A stretch of 64,000 nucleotides of DNA from Marinobacter sp. C7 (GCF_022343555.1 NZ_JAKQZH010000001.1:124001-188000); one strand, 5' to 3'; numbered from the stretch's first letter, positions 1-9,378 are shown. Notes: a model not told the origin generated them from the sequence alone. A program made the numbers and translations.

Positions 1-13
1 GACAGGAGCAGGC

Positions 14-871
14 ATGCTAGAAGTCACAAAGAAGCTGGTTGAGCTGCTGGACCTTTCGCCCATCGGCGACGATCACTTCCAGGGCGATAGCGAAGACCTG
101 GGTTTTCCCAACGTGTTTGGCGGCCAGGTGCTTGGCCAGGCGTTGATGGCGGCCAGTCGTACCGTTGAGAATCGTCTGTGCCATTCCCTTCATGCCTATT
201 TCCTGCGGCCGGGCAACCACAGCATGCCGATCGACTATGAGGTCCAGCGGGTGCGGGACGGCGGCAGTTTTTCCGTGCGCCGGGTGATTGCGCGCCAGGG
301 TGGTAAAGAAATCCTGACCGGCTCCATGTCTTTCCAGGGTGACGAGCCAGGTTTCGAGCACCAGTTCGATATGCCCGGTGCGCCCGAACCGGATACCCTG
401 AAGTCCGAGCAGGAGTTGGGGCGAATCCTGGCGCCCCAGGTTCCGGAGCGGTTCCGTGAGACCCTGACCCGGGATCGGCCGATCGAGATTCGTCCCGTGA
501 ACCCGGTCAATCCGTTGCAACCGGAGAAGCGTCCGCCATACAGACAGAGCTGGCTGCGCGCACAGGGGCCGTTGCCCGATGATCCGGTTTTGCACCGGTG
601 CCTGTTGACCTATGCCTCCGACTTCCACTTCCTGGCCACGTCCATGCAGCCCCACGGCTTGACCTTCACCAGCAAGAACATGCAGGTGGCGAGTCTGGAC
701 CATGCCATCTGGTTCCACCGGGATTTCCGGATGGACGAGTGGCTGCTCTATGACAAGGACAGTCCAAGCGCCTCTGGAGGGCGGGGCTTCAACCGGGGCA
801 ACTTCTTCAACCGGGAGGGTGTGCTGGTCGCATCCACTACCCAGGAAGCCCTGATCCGCAGGCGCTCCTAA
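14..871 (+). CDS. tesB: Acyl-CoA thioesterase II (TesB)
   Basis: The 285-residue product hydrolyses acyl-CoA to free fatty acid and CoA in the cytoplasm. Length and layout match TesB, a tandem (double) hot-dog fold. The first hot-dog carries the FGGQVLGQAL segment (about residues 35-44). The second holds the expected catalytic set: Asp203 in ASDFHF, Ser227 in SLDHAIWFH (Thr or Ser in the family) and Gln277 in TTQEAL. The start is supported by AGGAGC ten bases upstream of the ATG. The stop overlaps by four bases the stop of the convergent phosphodiesterase gene. Family assignment is firm; the physiological substrate chain length cannot be read from sequence. Confidence 0.95.
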   Translation: MLEVTKKLVELLDLSPIGDDHFQGDSEDLGFPNVFGGQVLGQALMAASRTVENRLCHSLHAYFLRPGNHSMPIDYEVQRVRDGGSFSVRRVIARQGGKEILTGSMSFQGDEPGFEHQFDMPGAPEPDTLKSEQELGRILAPQVPERFRETLTRDRPIEIRPVNPVNPLQPEKRPPYRQSWLRAQGPLPDDPVLHRCLLTYASDFHFLATSMQPHGLTFTSKNMQVASLDHAIWFHRDFRMDEWLLYDKDSPSASGGRGFNRGNFFNREGVLVASTTQEALIRRRS

Positions 872-3435
872 CCCAGTTTCCTGGCTGGCTGGTGACCGTT
901 GGTGTTGAGCCAGTCCAGGAACTCGTCCACGGGCAGCGGCGGCGTGACCAGGTATCCTTGGATCATGTCGCAACCCATCTCCCGCAGGAGATCCTCGGTC
1001 GCCCGATCTTCCACCCCCTCTGCCACGACCTGATAGCCCAGGTTATGGCACATATCGATGGTGGTCTGGACAATGACCCGGTCCTCCGCCTGGGTCGGCA
1101 GTTCCGTGACCAGTGACCGGTCGATCTTGATCTCGCTGGCGGGCAACTGCTTGATGTAGGAGAGTGAGGAGTAGCCGGAGCCGAAGTCATCGATGGAGAC
1201 CCGTATGCCGGCTGAATTCAGGGCGTTGAGTGCCTGCAACGAGTTGGTCGGGTCCAGCATCATCGAGGTCTCGGTGACCTCGAAGGTGACCGCGCCCCGG
1301 TGGCCATCGTACTGGGTCATCAACCGCTGCACGTAGAGGGAAAAGTCGGCCTCCCGCAGATTGTTGGGGGAGATGTTGGCCGAGAGTTCCAGATCCCAGC
1401 CCTGCTCCAGCAGTCGCGTGCGCAGGCGCAGCGATTCCTCCAGCACCCAGCGGGTCAGAGGCTTGATCAGCCCGGTCTGCTCGGCCAGCAGGACGATCTC
1501 GTCCGGGCTTACCGTGTTCTGGCGCTCCGGCCACCGGATCAGGGCCTCCATGCCCACCACCCGGCCTGTGATCAGGGATTGCTTGGGTTGCAGGTAAAGG
1601 GCCAGCCGGTTGTCGTCCAGGGCTTTTCGCAACTCCGAAACCATGGTCAGCCGGTCGGCGCTGTAAGCGTCCCTCGAAGGCTTGTAATAAGCCATGCCGC
1701 GATCCCGGGCTCGATCCGAGCCTTCGGCGATGATGGCCCGCCGGATCAGGGTGTTGGCGTCCGCGCCATGGTCGGGGAACACGGCCACGCCCATGCGCGG
1801 ATCCAGTGGCACCTGCATCCCCAGGTAATCAATTGACTGGCGCAGGCTGTCCAGACCGAGCACCACGGATTTGGGTGCCGATTCCGCCAGTGTCGCATCC
1901 ACGATAAATCCGAAGGACTGCTGATCCAGAGAAGCCAGGAAGTAATTGCGTTCATCGGTCTGCTCGACAGGCAGGGCACCCGGTACGGCCTGGACCACGG
2001 AGTTGTAGTGCCGGGCGGTCAGTTCCAGGATCCGGTCGGTGTTACGGTGGCCGAGCGTTTTGGTCACTGAGGGCAGGTTATTCAGGTGAACCACGGCGAC
2101 CCCGTAGCGCTTTTCAGGGTGTCGCATGATCAGGTCATTGAGCATCATCTCGAAGCTGCTGCGGTTCGGAAGGCCGGTCAGGGGATGGTGCAGGGCCTGG
2201 TCCATCAGTCTCAGTTCCACGGTACGGCGCGCTTCAAGGGCCCGGAGTTCCGCCTCCCGGGCCAGCACCTTGTCCTGCCGTTCCTGGTAGATCCGGATGG
2301 CCATGGCCAGGGCGAGCAGGACCGCCTGCAGCGCCGAACCGATCTGCATGGCATAGACGCTCAGGAAACTGTTGGGCAACAGGCCGTATTTGTTGGCCGC
2401 GGTCACGGCGCTGCCCAGCGTGAGCGCGCCCCAGGCCAGGGTGTAATAGATTGCCTGCCGGTTACCCCGGAGCCACTGCTGCGGCCCGAGCAGTGTCAGT
2501 AACAGACAGCTGGGGATCGTCAGTGCAACCACCAGCCGGATAGCGGTGTTGTAATCGGTCAGGAAGGTCGCTGCCGCCGCCATAATATTCAGCGCGATCG
2601 CGAAACTCACGACTTGTGCGGTCAGCGGGCTCTGGTTGCGAAGCCTCAGAAAGGCATGGGCGAACCAGAGTGTGAAGATCATGGCAAAGGGGATTCCCAG
2701 CACCATCGACCGGTTCTGTATCTCGGGATTGGCCGGCCAGAGCAGCTGGTAGGCAATGCCATTCAGGCTGCCGATGATGACCAGGTAGCCCAGGGTCGAG
2801 AGCACATACAGGAGGTAGATCTTTTCGCGCAGCGCGGCAAAGATAAACAGGTTGAAGAAGATGACGGTAATCAGTATGCCGTAATAGACGGCATGGACCA
2901 GATCCTCGAAGAACGCGCTTTCAAAAAAGTCCTTGTCGTGCCAGAGGTATACCGGAACCTGTACGGCACCGCTGGTGCTGATTTCAAGCAGGATCTGCTG
3001 GTTTGATTCCGGCGCAGGGTCAAAACGGAACAGGAAGTTGCGGTAGAGTACCGGGCGCTCAACGAAGGGCAGTTGGTCGCCGGCCGTGGCCCGACTCACC
3101 ACCTTGCCGTTTTCCAGCAGGAAGAAGCGGATATGGTCCAGATGGGCATAGCCGATTTCCAGCAGGTTGATGTCCCCGCGGTCGGGAACCGTAAATCGCA
3201 GCCAGACGGATTTCCGGATATAACCGAAGTTCGGACTCGGGTCCTCCAGTGACTGCCAGCCATCCATTGCCAGGACCTGTTCCGGAGTCACAGAGGCATC
3301 CGGGCTTAACAGCAGGAAGTCCATGGCCGGACGCACACTGTTGCCGGCGGCATGGGAGGGCAACGCCAGTGCCGACAGGACCATCAGGGTGAACAGAAGT
3401 TGGAGCGGGCGGGTCAAGGTCACAGGTTGTCGCAT
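868..3435 (-). CDS. Membrane c-di-GMP phosphodiesterase: 7TMR-DISM sensor, degenerate GGDEF, EAL
   Basis: An 855-residue inner-membrane signalling protein. A signal peptide (about 1-29) precedes a periplasmic 7TMR-DISMED2-like sensor (about 40-165), seven hydrophobic helices (about 185-390), a GGDEF-like domain (about 410-590) and a C-terminal EAL domain (about 600-850). The GGDEF signature is replaced by LDQQSFGF, so cyclase activity is unlikely. The EAL domain keeps EALIRW, the Asn of SANISPNN, the Glu of FEVTET, the DDFGSGYSSL loop-6 motif, KID and AEGVE, which are the metal-binding and catalytic positions. It is therefore probably an active phosphodiesterase, with the degenerate GGDEF perhaps acting as an allosteric GTP site. 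The periplasmic ligand is unknown. Confidence 0.9.
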   Translation of the reverse strand: MRQPVTLTRPLQLLFTLMVLSALALPSHAAGNSVRPAMDFLLLSPDASVTPEQVLAMDGWQSLEDPSPNFGYIRKSVWLRFTVPDRGDINLLEIGYAHLDHIRFFLLENGKVVSRATAGDQLPFVERPVLYRNFLFRFDPAPESNQQILLEISTSGAVQVPVYLWHDKDFFESAFFEDLVHAVYYGILITVIFFNLFIFAALREKIYLLYVLSTLGYLVIIGSLNGIAYQLLWPANPEIQNRSMVLGIPFAMIFTLWFAHAFLRLRNQSPLTAQVVSFAIALNIMAAAATFLTDYNTAIRLVVALTIPSCLLLTLLGPQQWLRGNRQAIYYTLAWGALTLGSAVTAANKYGLLPNSFLSVYAMQIGSALQAVLLALAMAIRIYQERQDKVLAREAELRALEARRTVELRLMDQALHHPLTGLPNRSSFEMMLNDLIMRHPEKRYGVAVVHLNNLPSVTKTLGHRNTDRILELTARHYNSVVQAVPGALPVEQTDERNYFLASLDQQSFGFIVDATLAESAPKSVVLGLDSLRQSIDYLGMQVPLDPRMGVAVFPDHGADANTLIRRAIIAEGSDRARDRGMAYYKPSRDAYSADRLTMVSELRKALDDNRLALYLQPKQSLITGRVVGMEALIRWPERQNTVSPDEIVLLAEQTGLIKPLTRWVLEESLRLRTRLLEQGWDLELSANISPNNLREADFSLYVQRLMTQYDGHRGAVTFEVTETSMMLDPTNSLQALNALNSAGIRVSIDDFGSGYSSLSYIKQLPASEIKIDRSLVTELPTQAEDRVIVQTTIDMCHNLGYQVVAEGVEDRATEDLLREMGCDMIQGYLVTPPLPVDEFLDWLNTNGHQPARKLG

Positions 3436-3520
3436 TTCTTATCGTTGTCCCCCGAGTATGCCCCCTCGTTACCGGCGGCTCAAGCGCCGGATCCAGCTTC
3501 AGGGTGTGTGCCGGTTCCGC

Positions 3521-3967
3521 TCAGAGTTGCGCGATCCAGTCCCTGACCCAGGGCAGCGCCTCATTCTCCGGTTCCGTGGTCTCCATGGCATCGATGCGCA
3601 GGGTGTCCCCGACTTTCCGGGCGGCGGTCTCATACAGGGCTTCCTCCATCAGTTCGCCAGCACCGCAAAAGGTGTCGCCGTAGGAGCTGTCTCCCAGCAC
3701 GATGATGCCGAAGGGGCGTCCGGGTTGCTGCGGCAGTTGTTCTTTCAGCTCAACATAGCAGTGCAGCAGGTTCTCCGGGATCTCACCCTGACCCGTGGTG
3801 GAGGTGCAGACCAGCAAGGGCTCCTCGTTGGACGTGATGTCCGCAAGCCTGGGGTTCTCCAGCACGGTAACCTGATGCCCGTCGGTTTCGAGCGCCTTGC
3901 TGATCTCCCTTGCGGTCATCAGGGCACCGCCATAAACGCTCCCGACCAGAATACGGATTGCTGTCAT
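3521..3967 (-). CDS. Flavodoxin, MioC-like short electron carrier
   Basis: About 148 residues, the length of a short-chain flavodoxin that binds FMN and carries electrons in the cytoplasm. The FMN phosphate loop is near the N-terminus (GSVYGGALMTA). The isoalloxazine-contacting loops are CTSTTGQGEIP and VLGDSSYGDTFCGAG. The reading frame stays open further upstream, but family alignment begins at MTAIRIL. Two adjacent ATG codons exist (3970 and 3967); an AGGA lies three bases before the first and six before the second, so the second is preferred. It resembles MioC and sulfite-reductase-type flavodoxin domains. The redox partner is not apparent from its neighbours, a cyclase and a phosphodiesterase. 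Confidence 0.85.
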   Translation of the reverse strand: MTAIRILVGSVYGGALMTAREISKALETDGHQVTVLENPRLADITSNEEPLLVCTSTTGQGEIPENLLHCYVELKEQLPQQPGRPFGIIVLGDSSYGDTFCGAGELMEEALYETAARKVGDTLRIDAMETTEPENEALPWVRDWIAQL

Positions 3968-4044
3968 CATGAGTCCTGTGAAAGTTGGCGTATTGGGGCA
4001 TGTGCCCGCGTCGCGCCTGATCATAGCGATCGATCTGACCGGCC

Positions 4045-5148
4045 TCAAGATGGTGAACCCACTGGCCGGTCTTCCTCCCGGCTGCGAACCCGTGGTGCGA
4101 TCTGGTTGCGCCCGGAGTCCTTGGCGTTATAGAGGTTCAGATCGGCCTGTTTCAACAGGTCATCGATGGAGGCGGCCTTGGCAATGGAACAGACGCCGGC
4201 ACTGATCGTCACCGGCAGGCGCTGGTTCCTGAAGCTGAATCGGGCCTCGGCAACCTTTGCCCGCAGCCGTTCTGCAAGGGTGAGGGCCTGGAGCAGGGAC
4301 GTGTCCGGGAGGAGCAGCAGGAACTCCTCACCCCCCCATCGGGCCGCCACGTCGGTCAGGCGGATGACGTCGCGTACGAGGGCTGAAAATTGGCGCAGAA
4401 CGGCGTCGCCGGCGTCGTGGCCGTAGTCGTCATTGATGGTCTTGAACAGGTCGAGATCGATAAGCACGATGGAGAAATGATGACCGGAACGCTGGTACCG
4501 GGAAAATTCGCTCGCCAGCCGGTGCTGGATGTCCCTGCGGTTTGACAGCCCGGTCAGTTCGTCGGTCCGGGCCGCATGCTCGTGGGTAACCACCAGTTCC
4601 AGCAGTTCATTGCGTGCTTTCAGCCGGCCAGCCTCGAGGACGAAGCAGAAAATGGATTCGAAGGTGAGGGTGGCAAAGAAGCGGATTTTGAAATCGCTGG
4701 AGTATTCGGCCGTAATGAACGGGAAATCCGGGAACTGGAACACCACGGCAGCGACGAGGTAACAAAACAGCAGAACCGCCGTGCCGGCCTTCAGACTGGT
4801 CAGGAAAAACAGCAGTGGTGGAAAGACATAGAACCACAGTGGGCCGGTGTTGCTCTCGCCGCCTGAGGCGATGAGGTAGACGAACAGCACACCCACGACC
4901 ACGATCAGGCCGCCCTTCTGGCGGGCGGCGTCGCCGGTGAAGGCAAAGTAGACCATGTTCAGTGTGACCATGACCGAGCAGGTCCAGAGCACCCAGGCAT
5001 GCAAAAAGTGGCCGGAGTACCAGGCCTTGAGACCGATGCCGAGCAGGAACACGATGGCTGCGAACGACAGCCATGTCAGCAATCGGGAAACCTGGGCATC
5101 TTCGCGCGCACCGGCGGCCTGGTGACTGATTGAGTTGGGCTGGCTCAT
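4045..5148 (-). CDS. Membrane diguanylate cyclase (GGDEF)
   Basis: A 367-residue protein with a hydrophobic N-terminal half (about five or six membrane helices, residues 25-175) and a C-terminal GGDEF domain. The domain opens with RTDELTGLSNRRD and has the active-site motif RWGGEEF. An RxxD inhibitory site (RLTD) lies exactly five residues before GGEEF, so product feedback inhibition is expected. It should condense two GTP to c-di-GMP at the inner membrane. No EAL domain and no recognisable extracytoplasmic ligand domain are present. It ends 74 bases before the flavodoxin start, so the two may be co-transcribed. With the EAL protein at 868-3435 it could form a local opposing cyclase/phosphodiesterase pair; that is inference. 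Confidence 0.92.
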   Translation of the reverse strand: MSQPNSISHQAAGAREDAQVSRLLTWLSFAAIVFLLGIGLKAWYSGHFLHAWVLWTCSVMVTLNMVYFAFTGDAARQKGGLIVVVGVLFVYLIASGGESNTGPLWFYVFPPLLFFLTSLKAGTAVLLFCYLVAAVVFQFPDFPFITAEYSSDFKIRFFATLTFESIFCFVLEAGRLKARNELLELVVTHEHAARTDELTGLSNRRDIQHRLASEFSRYQRSGHHFSIVLIDLDLFKTINDDYGHDAGDAVLRQFSALVRDVIRLTDVAARWGGEEFLLLLPDTSLLQALTLAERLRAKVAEARFSFRNQRLPVTISAGVCSIAKAASIDDLLKQADLNLYNAKDSGRNQIAPRVRSREEDRPVGSPS

Positions 5149-5353
5149 GGCGGTTTTGGCGTCTTATTGTATTTATAGGCGTCACATCTGCTCATTATGC
5201 GCCTCTTGACGAGACGTTCGCGGCCATGGTTCACAGTTGAGGACGCTGCTTGCCCACATGACGGCCCGGTTTCAATTTTGTGGCAAAAAAACTATAGTTT
5301 CCGCGCGGCCATCCGGCCTGATTACATTCTGACCAAATGAGACTCGATCTGTT

Positions 5354-6916
5354 ATGGCCCGTTCAACCGGATTCCTGGATACCGTCCTCACCAGCCCTTC
5401 CACGGAAAGATACAGGGTCGGAATCAGCCTGCTGTTCCTCCTCGGCATCTGGCTGACTGTTGGTTCTTTCAGCGATGGAATGCCCGGCAGCATGCTGTTG
5501 ATGGCTGCGGCCGTCATCGGTGGTTACATGGCGATCAACATCGGCGCCAACGATGTTGCCAACAACGTGGGCCCCGCGGTGGGCTCCGGAGCCCTTTCAC
5601 TGGGGGCGGCGGTTCTTATAGCTGCTGTCTTCGAGGCTGGCGGGGCACTGATTGCCGGGGGGAACGTGGTGTCCACCATCAAGGGCGGCATCATCGATCC
5701 GTCCACCCTGGACGATGGCCGCGCCTTTGTCTGGCTGATGACCGCGGCCCTGCTGGCCGGTGCCCTTTGGCTGAACCTCGCGACCTGGATGGGCGCGCCG
5801 GTATCCACCACCCACTCCATTGTCGGCGGCGTACTCGGTGCCGGTATCGCAGCAGGTGGCTGGGGCATTGCCGACTGGGCGGTCATGGGCAAGATTGCCG
5901 CCAGCTGGGTTATCTCTCCGGTACTGGGTGGTGCGCTTGCGGCCCTGTTCCTGTTCGCCATCAAGAAAACCGTGCTCTACCGTCAGGACGTGGTGCCGGC
6001 AGCCCGTACCTTTGTACCCTGGCTGGTAGCGATCATGGCCTGGGCCTTCGGCACCTACCTGATGGTCAAGGGCGTCAAGAAAGTCATCAAGGTGGACTTC
6101 CTCGAAGCTTCCCTGGTCGGCCTGGTCGCGGCCGCCGTGGTTTTTGTGGCGGTGCGGGCTCTGGTTGGCCGCAAGGCCTCTACCATGGAAAACAGCTCCG
6201 CCGGTGTAAACACCCTCTTTACCTGGCCGCTGATCTTTGCCGCAGCCCTGCTCAGCTTTGCTCACGGTGCCAACGACGTCGCCAACGCTATCGGTCCGCT
6301 GGCGGCCATCAATGATGCCCTGTCCGGCGGCGCTGTCGTCACGTCCGCGGCCATTCCGCTGTGGGTTATGATGGTGGGAGCCCTGGGCATCGCCGTCGGT
6401 CTGATGCTGTTCGGTCCGCGCCTGATCAAGACTGTGGGCAGCGAGATCACCGAACTGGATAAGACCCGGGCCTTCTGTATTGCCCTGTCAGCGGCGCTGA
6501 CAGTCATCCTCGCTTCCCAGCTGGGCCTGCCGGTCAGCTCCACCCACATTGCCATCGGTGGTGTCTTCGGCGTCGGTTTCCTGCGTGAATACCTGAAAAG
6601 CAACTACGCCACTCAGCTGCACAAGATCGTCGAGCACCATGACCCGGAAGAGCAGGAGCGCCTCAAGCCCTTTCTCGACGACTTCCGCAATGCCTCAGTG
6701 GAAGAGATGGAAAGCCTGCTCAAGCAGGCCAAGAAACAGAAGCGGGAAGTGCCCCTGTCCAAGTCCGAGCGCAAGCGCCTCAAGAAGATCTACAAGGAAG
6801 AAATGGTCAAGCGCTCCCACCTGGTCAGGATTGCTGCAGCCTGGATCATCACCGTTCCGGCATCGGCCATCATGGCCGCGATCCTGTTCTTCACGCTCCG
6901 GGGCTTGTTGATCTGA
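5354..6916 (+). CDS. pit: Low-affinity inorganic phosphate transporter, PiT family
   Basis: A 520-residue multi-spanning protein of the PHO4/PiT family, expected to import phosphate by symport (protons or Na+). The two internal inverted repeats each carry the family signature: GANDVANNVGP beginning at Gly64 and HGANDVANAIGP beginning at His304. About ten to twelve hydrophobic helices are visible, with a charged cytoplasmic stretch at about 425-490 rich in Lys and Glu before the last helix. The ATG has only a weak ribosome site (GAGA about ten bases upstream), and no upstream start is in frame. I looked for a Pho box upstream and found no convincing pair of repeats. ppk1 lies nine kilobases away. 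Confidence 0.93.
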   Translation: MARSTGFLDTVLTSPSTERYRVGISLLFLLGIWLTVGSFSDGMPGSMLLMAAAVIGGYMAINIGANDVANNVGPAVGSGALSLGAAVLIAAVFEAGGALIAGGNVVSTIKGGIIDPSTLDDGRAFVWLMTAALLAGALWLNLATWMGAPVSTTHSIVGGVLGAGIAAGGWGIADWAVMGKIAASWVISPVLGGALAALFLFAIKKTVLYRQDVVPAARTFVPWLVAIMAWAFGTYLMVKGVKKVIKVDFLEASLVGLVAAAVVFVAVRALVGRKASTMENSSAGVNTLFTWPLIFAAALLSFAHGANDVANAIGPLAAINDALSGGAVVTSAAIPLWVMMVGALGIAVGLMLFGPRLIKTVGSEITELDKTRAFCIALSAALTVILASQLGLPVSSTHIAIGGVFGVGFLREYLKSNYATQLHKIVEHHDPEEQERLKPFLDDFRNASVEEMESLLKQAKKQKREVPLSKSERKRLKKIYKEEMVKRSHLVRIAAAWIITVPASAIMAAILFFTLRGLLI

Positions 6917-6960
6917 CCGGGCTGGTTGTATAAAACCAGTTTGGTCATACTATCTGAAAA

Positions 6961-6977
6961 GGGGGTGTCTCACCCCC
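6961..6977. repeat. Perfect 7-bp hairpin with triloop between pit and the small orphan gene
   Basis: GGGGGTG, loop TCT, CACCCCC. On the plus strand there is no T-run after it. Read on the minus strand it is followed by four T residues, so it is at best a weak terminator in that direction. It sits 44 bases after the transporter stop and 26 bases before the next start, so it would be in the mRNA leader of the small gene if the two are co-transcribed. Function is unknown. Confidence 0.5.
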
Positions 6978-7003
6978 GAGCAAATTCGTCCGGGGAGTGA
7001 AGT

Positions 7004-7270
7004 ATGAGTTCATCCGTTGAAAGCCGTCAGGCCAAGATGATTGACGAGCTGAGGGTCTTCATCAAGAAGGTCCTGAGCGATCCGACCATTGCGGTCAAAT
7101 CCATGGAGATTGCCCGCAAGCACCGTGGCCAGCCCAACGCCAACGAGTTGATCGCCGAGGAAATCAGTGCCAGCACCAACATCCGGATTCCGGAGAACTG
7201 GAGTGAGGCGGACAAGATGTTCCTGGATATCATCCATGATGTACTGGATGACGAAGAGGCGCTTTACTGA
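7004..7270 (+). CDS. Small conserved-looking hypothetical protein
   Basis: An 88-residue acidic, soluble, mostly helical-looking protein that I do not recognise. There is no signal peptide, membrane segment or cysteine. The first half (SRQAKMIDELRVFIKKVLSD) looks like an amphipathic helix, and the C-terminus is strongly acidic (DVLDDEEALY). A GGGGAG sequence lies eight bases before the ATG, and codon use matches its neighbours, which supports a real gene. It lies 87 bases after the phosphate transporter in the same direction and 27 bases before palindromic element A. A link with phosphate uptake is possible only by position. Confidence 0.75.
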   Translation: MSSSVESRQAKMIDELRVFIKKVLSDPTIAVKSMEIARKHRGQPNANELIAEEISASTNIRIPENWSEADKMFLDIIHDVLDDEEALY

Positions 7271-7297
7271 AGTCTTGCCTGCAAGTTTCGGAGAAGC

Positions 7298-7404
7298 GAG
7301 CCGGGCGGGGGACGTTTCAAAAACACGCTGTGAATACGTCCCTGTACGCTTGGCTCCGCCATCCCTGGCTCCGCACAGTTTTTGAAACGTCCCCCGCCCG
7401 GCTC
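7298..7404. repeat. Palindromic element A (27-bp perfect arms, 53-bp core)
   Basis: Left arm 7298-7324 and right arm 7378-7404 are exact reverse complements over 27 bases. The core (7325-7377) contains two small hairpins: TACG-TCCC-TGTA at 7335-7346 (one G-T pair) and GCCA-TCCC-TGGC at 7358-7369. The core starts (A)CGCT and ends CCGCACA, and it carries the linker CGCTTGGCTCC between the hairpins. The same layout recurs at 9743-9936 and 18400-18509 with different arm sequence. It lies between the convergent 3' ends of the small orphan gene and panP. No T-run follows either arm, so it is not a standard intrinsic terminator. No clear target duplication flanks it. Confidence 0.9.
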
Positions 7405-7508
7405 ACCGAAGCTATGATTCGTCCGCCAGGCTCGCTTGGTGGCAGTCGCACCCTTCTCCACGGAGTTGGTTAACCCGCCGGCTTAAAGCTTTTCTGGCGT
7501 CTTAGACC

Positions 7509-9185
7509 TCAGGCCTGCCGTGCACTCGGCTCGTGCTGCTTCAGCACCGCCTCGGCCATCTGGTGCAGGATGGTCATCTCGTCTGAAATCCCTTCATCCT
7601 TCGATAGCTCACGCTGTTCCTTCAGAATATCGGCCAGGATGTCTTTTGTGGTCAGCGGATTGGCCAGTACCACCCGGAAGACGATGCAGGGGAATCGATA
7701 ATACCGGGCCGGCTCCAGCCGGGTCCGGGAGACAAAGGCCTTGCCCCGTTCCCGCTGGGTCTTCTGGATGAACTTGGTGATCCGGTTCAGGCAGGTGTTC
7801 AGCTTTTCCGCCTGTAGTTCGTCCGCCACTGCCAGCGCCTGTTGCACGTCCTCCGGGCAGTAGCGGTAGGTGAGGATGTTCAGCTCCGGCTTGGTTACGA
7901 GCTCGAAATCCGGCTCGGCGTTGATCATGTCGGCAAAGGTGTGGGCCTTTTCGATACCCTGATCGATCAGGATTTCGTAACCCTCACGGCCGAGGATCTT
8001 CAGGCCGGAGTGGATCAGCATGGACATGCCCGGCCGGGATCCTTCCAGGGTGGTGCTGCCCAGGTCCCGGGAGCCCTTTCGGATGATGTACTGGGCGTGG
8101 TGCTCCACCGCGCTTGCCAGGGTGGGGTCCTTGAACACGACCAGGCCGGCGCCCATGGGCACGTACAGCTGTTTATGGGCGTCAAAAGTGACCGAATCCG
8201 CCTTCTCGATGCCGCGCATCAGGGGCTTGTAGGTGCGGGAGAACAGGGTCGGTCCGCCCCAGGCGGCATCCACGTGGAAATGGGCACCGAACTCCCGGGC
8301 TATGTCGGCCACGGCATCGAGTGGATCGACGTTGCCGGTTTCGGTGGTACCGGCCACGCCGCATATGGCCATGACCTTGATCCTTTGCTTGTGCAGTTCC
8401 AGGCACTTGTCCCGCAGGGCATCCGGCTGGATACGGTTCTCGTCATCGGTGTCAACCGGTACCAGCGCGTCCCGGCCCAGACCGAGCACATCGGCGGCCT
8501 TGCGCAGGGAATAGTGGCCGCGACGGGACACCAGGATAGCGGCGCCCTCGTAGCCGTAGTATTTCAGGGCCCGGAACAGACCCTCCTGGTGCAGGCCGCG
8601 GAAGCTGCCCTCCGCCGGGAAGGCACGGTTGCGTGCGACCCACAGGGCAGTCAGGTTGGCAATGGTGCCGCCGGAGCACATGACGCCCAGGGTATGTCGG
8701 GGATCGTGCATCCACTTGCGGTAGAAGGAGCCGTCCTCCTGGTACACCAGCCGGTGAATCATGCCCAGCACCTGGCGCTCCATGGGCGTGAACGCCTTGG
8801 AGGTCTCGGTCTTCACCAGGTTCTGGTTCAGGGCGATCATGATCTTGGATAACGGCAGCATGAAGTAGGGCAGCGCCGAAGTCATGTGCCCGATGAAAGC
8901 CGGTGAGGCAGTATGCACCGAGTTGGCCACGAGTTTGTCCAGCAGGAACTGGGCCTGCTCGGACACGAACACGGGTTTCTCCGGGATGTTGTACTCGGCG
9001 AAGTCTTTCTCGACTTCCGACAGGTCCCGTTCGACCGCGACGATGTGCTCCTGCAGGAAGCCTGCAAGATTGCGGGAGATGTCCTGGTCAATGCGGCTGA
9101 GGGTGGATTCCGGTGCCTCGGGCACTGTGAATACACGGTACATTGCCTCAACCGAGGCCTGGGCGGATTTTTTCTTTCCGGTCAT
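7509..9185 (-). CDS. panP: PLP-dependent aspartate 1-decarboxylase, PanP type
   Basis: About 558 residues, a group II PLP decarboxylase related to glutamate and tyrosine decarboxylases. The Schiff-base lysine is Lys338 within DAHKQLYVPMG, preceded by the His that is typical of the family. The substrate-binding and PLP segments MCSGGTIANLTALW and HVDAAWGGP are present. The N-terminus (YRVFTVPEAPESTLSRIDQDI) and overall length match the putative aspartate 1-decarboxylases known as PanP in Vibrio, which make beta-alanine for pantothenate and CoA in place of PanD. The frame also opens at GTG 9194; I chose the ATG at 9185. A TATACT -10-like hexamer lies upstream at 9320-9325 (minus strand). Substrate could instead be glutamate or an aromatic amino acid. 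Confidence 0.82.
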   Translation of the reverse strand: MTGKKKSAQASVEAMYRVFTVPEAPESTLSRIDQDISRNLAGFLQEHIVAVERDLSEVEKDFAEYNIPEKPVFVSEQAQFLLDKLVANSVHTASPAFIGHMTSALPYFMLPLSKIMIALNQNLVKTETSKAFTPMERQVLGMIHRLVYQEDGSFYRKWMHDPRHTLGVMCSGGTIANLTALWVARNRAFPAEGSFRGLHQEGLFRALKYYGYEGAAILVSRRGHYSLRKAADVLGLGRDALVPVDTDDENRIQPDALRDKCLELHKQRIKVMAICGVAGTTETGNVDPLDAVADIAREFGAHFHVDAAWGGPTLFSRTYKPLMRGIEKADSVTFDAHKQLYVPMGAGLVVFKDPTLASAVEHHAQYIIRKGSRDLGSTTLEGSRPGMSMLIHSGLKILGREGYEILIDQGIEKAHTFADMINAEPDFELVTKPELNILTYRYCPEDVQQALAVADELQAEKLNTCLNRITKFIQKTQRERGKAFVSRTRLEPARYYRFPCIVFRVVLANPLTTKDILADILKEQRELSKDEGISDEMTILHQMAEAVLKQHEPSARQA

Positions 9186-9378
9186 AGGCACCACACAGAA
9201 TCAGTGGTCGTCCGCGGGGCTTGTTCCGGATGCCCCCCGGGTTCGGCCGGATCCATGTCCGGCATTGGCATACTGTAAACCTGCATCTGGCAGGTGCGCT
9301 GACGTCCCTGAGGGGGCGTAGTATACGGCGTGGCAGGCAGCTGCGCTACACGCCATGACTACGTTACCGTCGGAGAGG

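Noticed and set aside
5149..5353. A Pho box upstream of the phosphate transporter
   Set aside because: I looked for two CTGTCAT-like repeats with an 11-base period and found none that fit.
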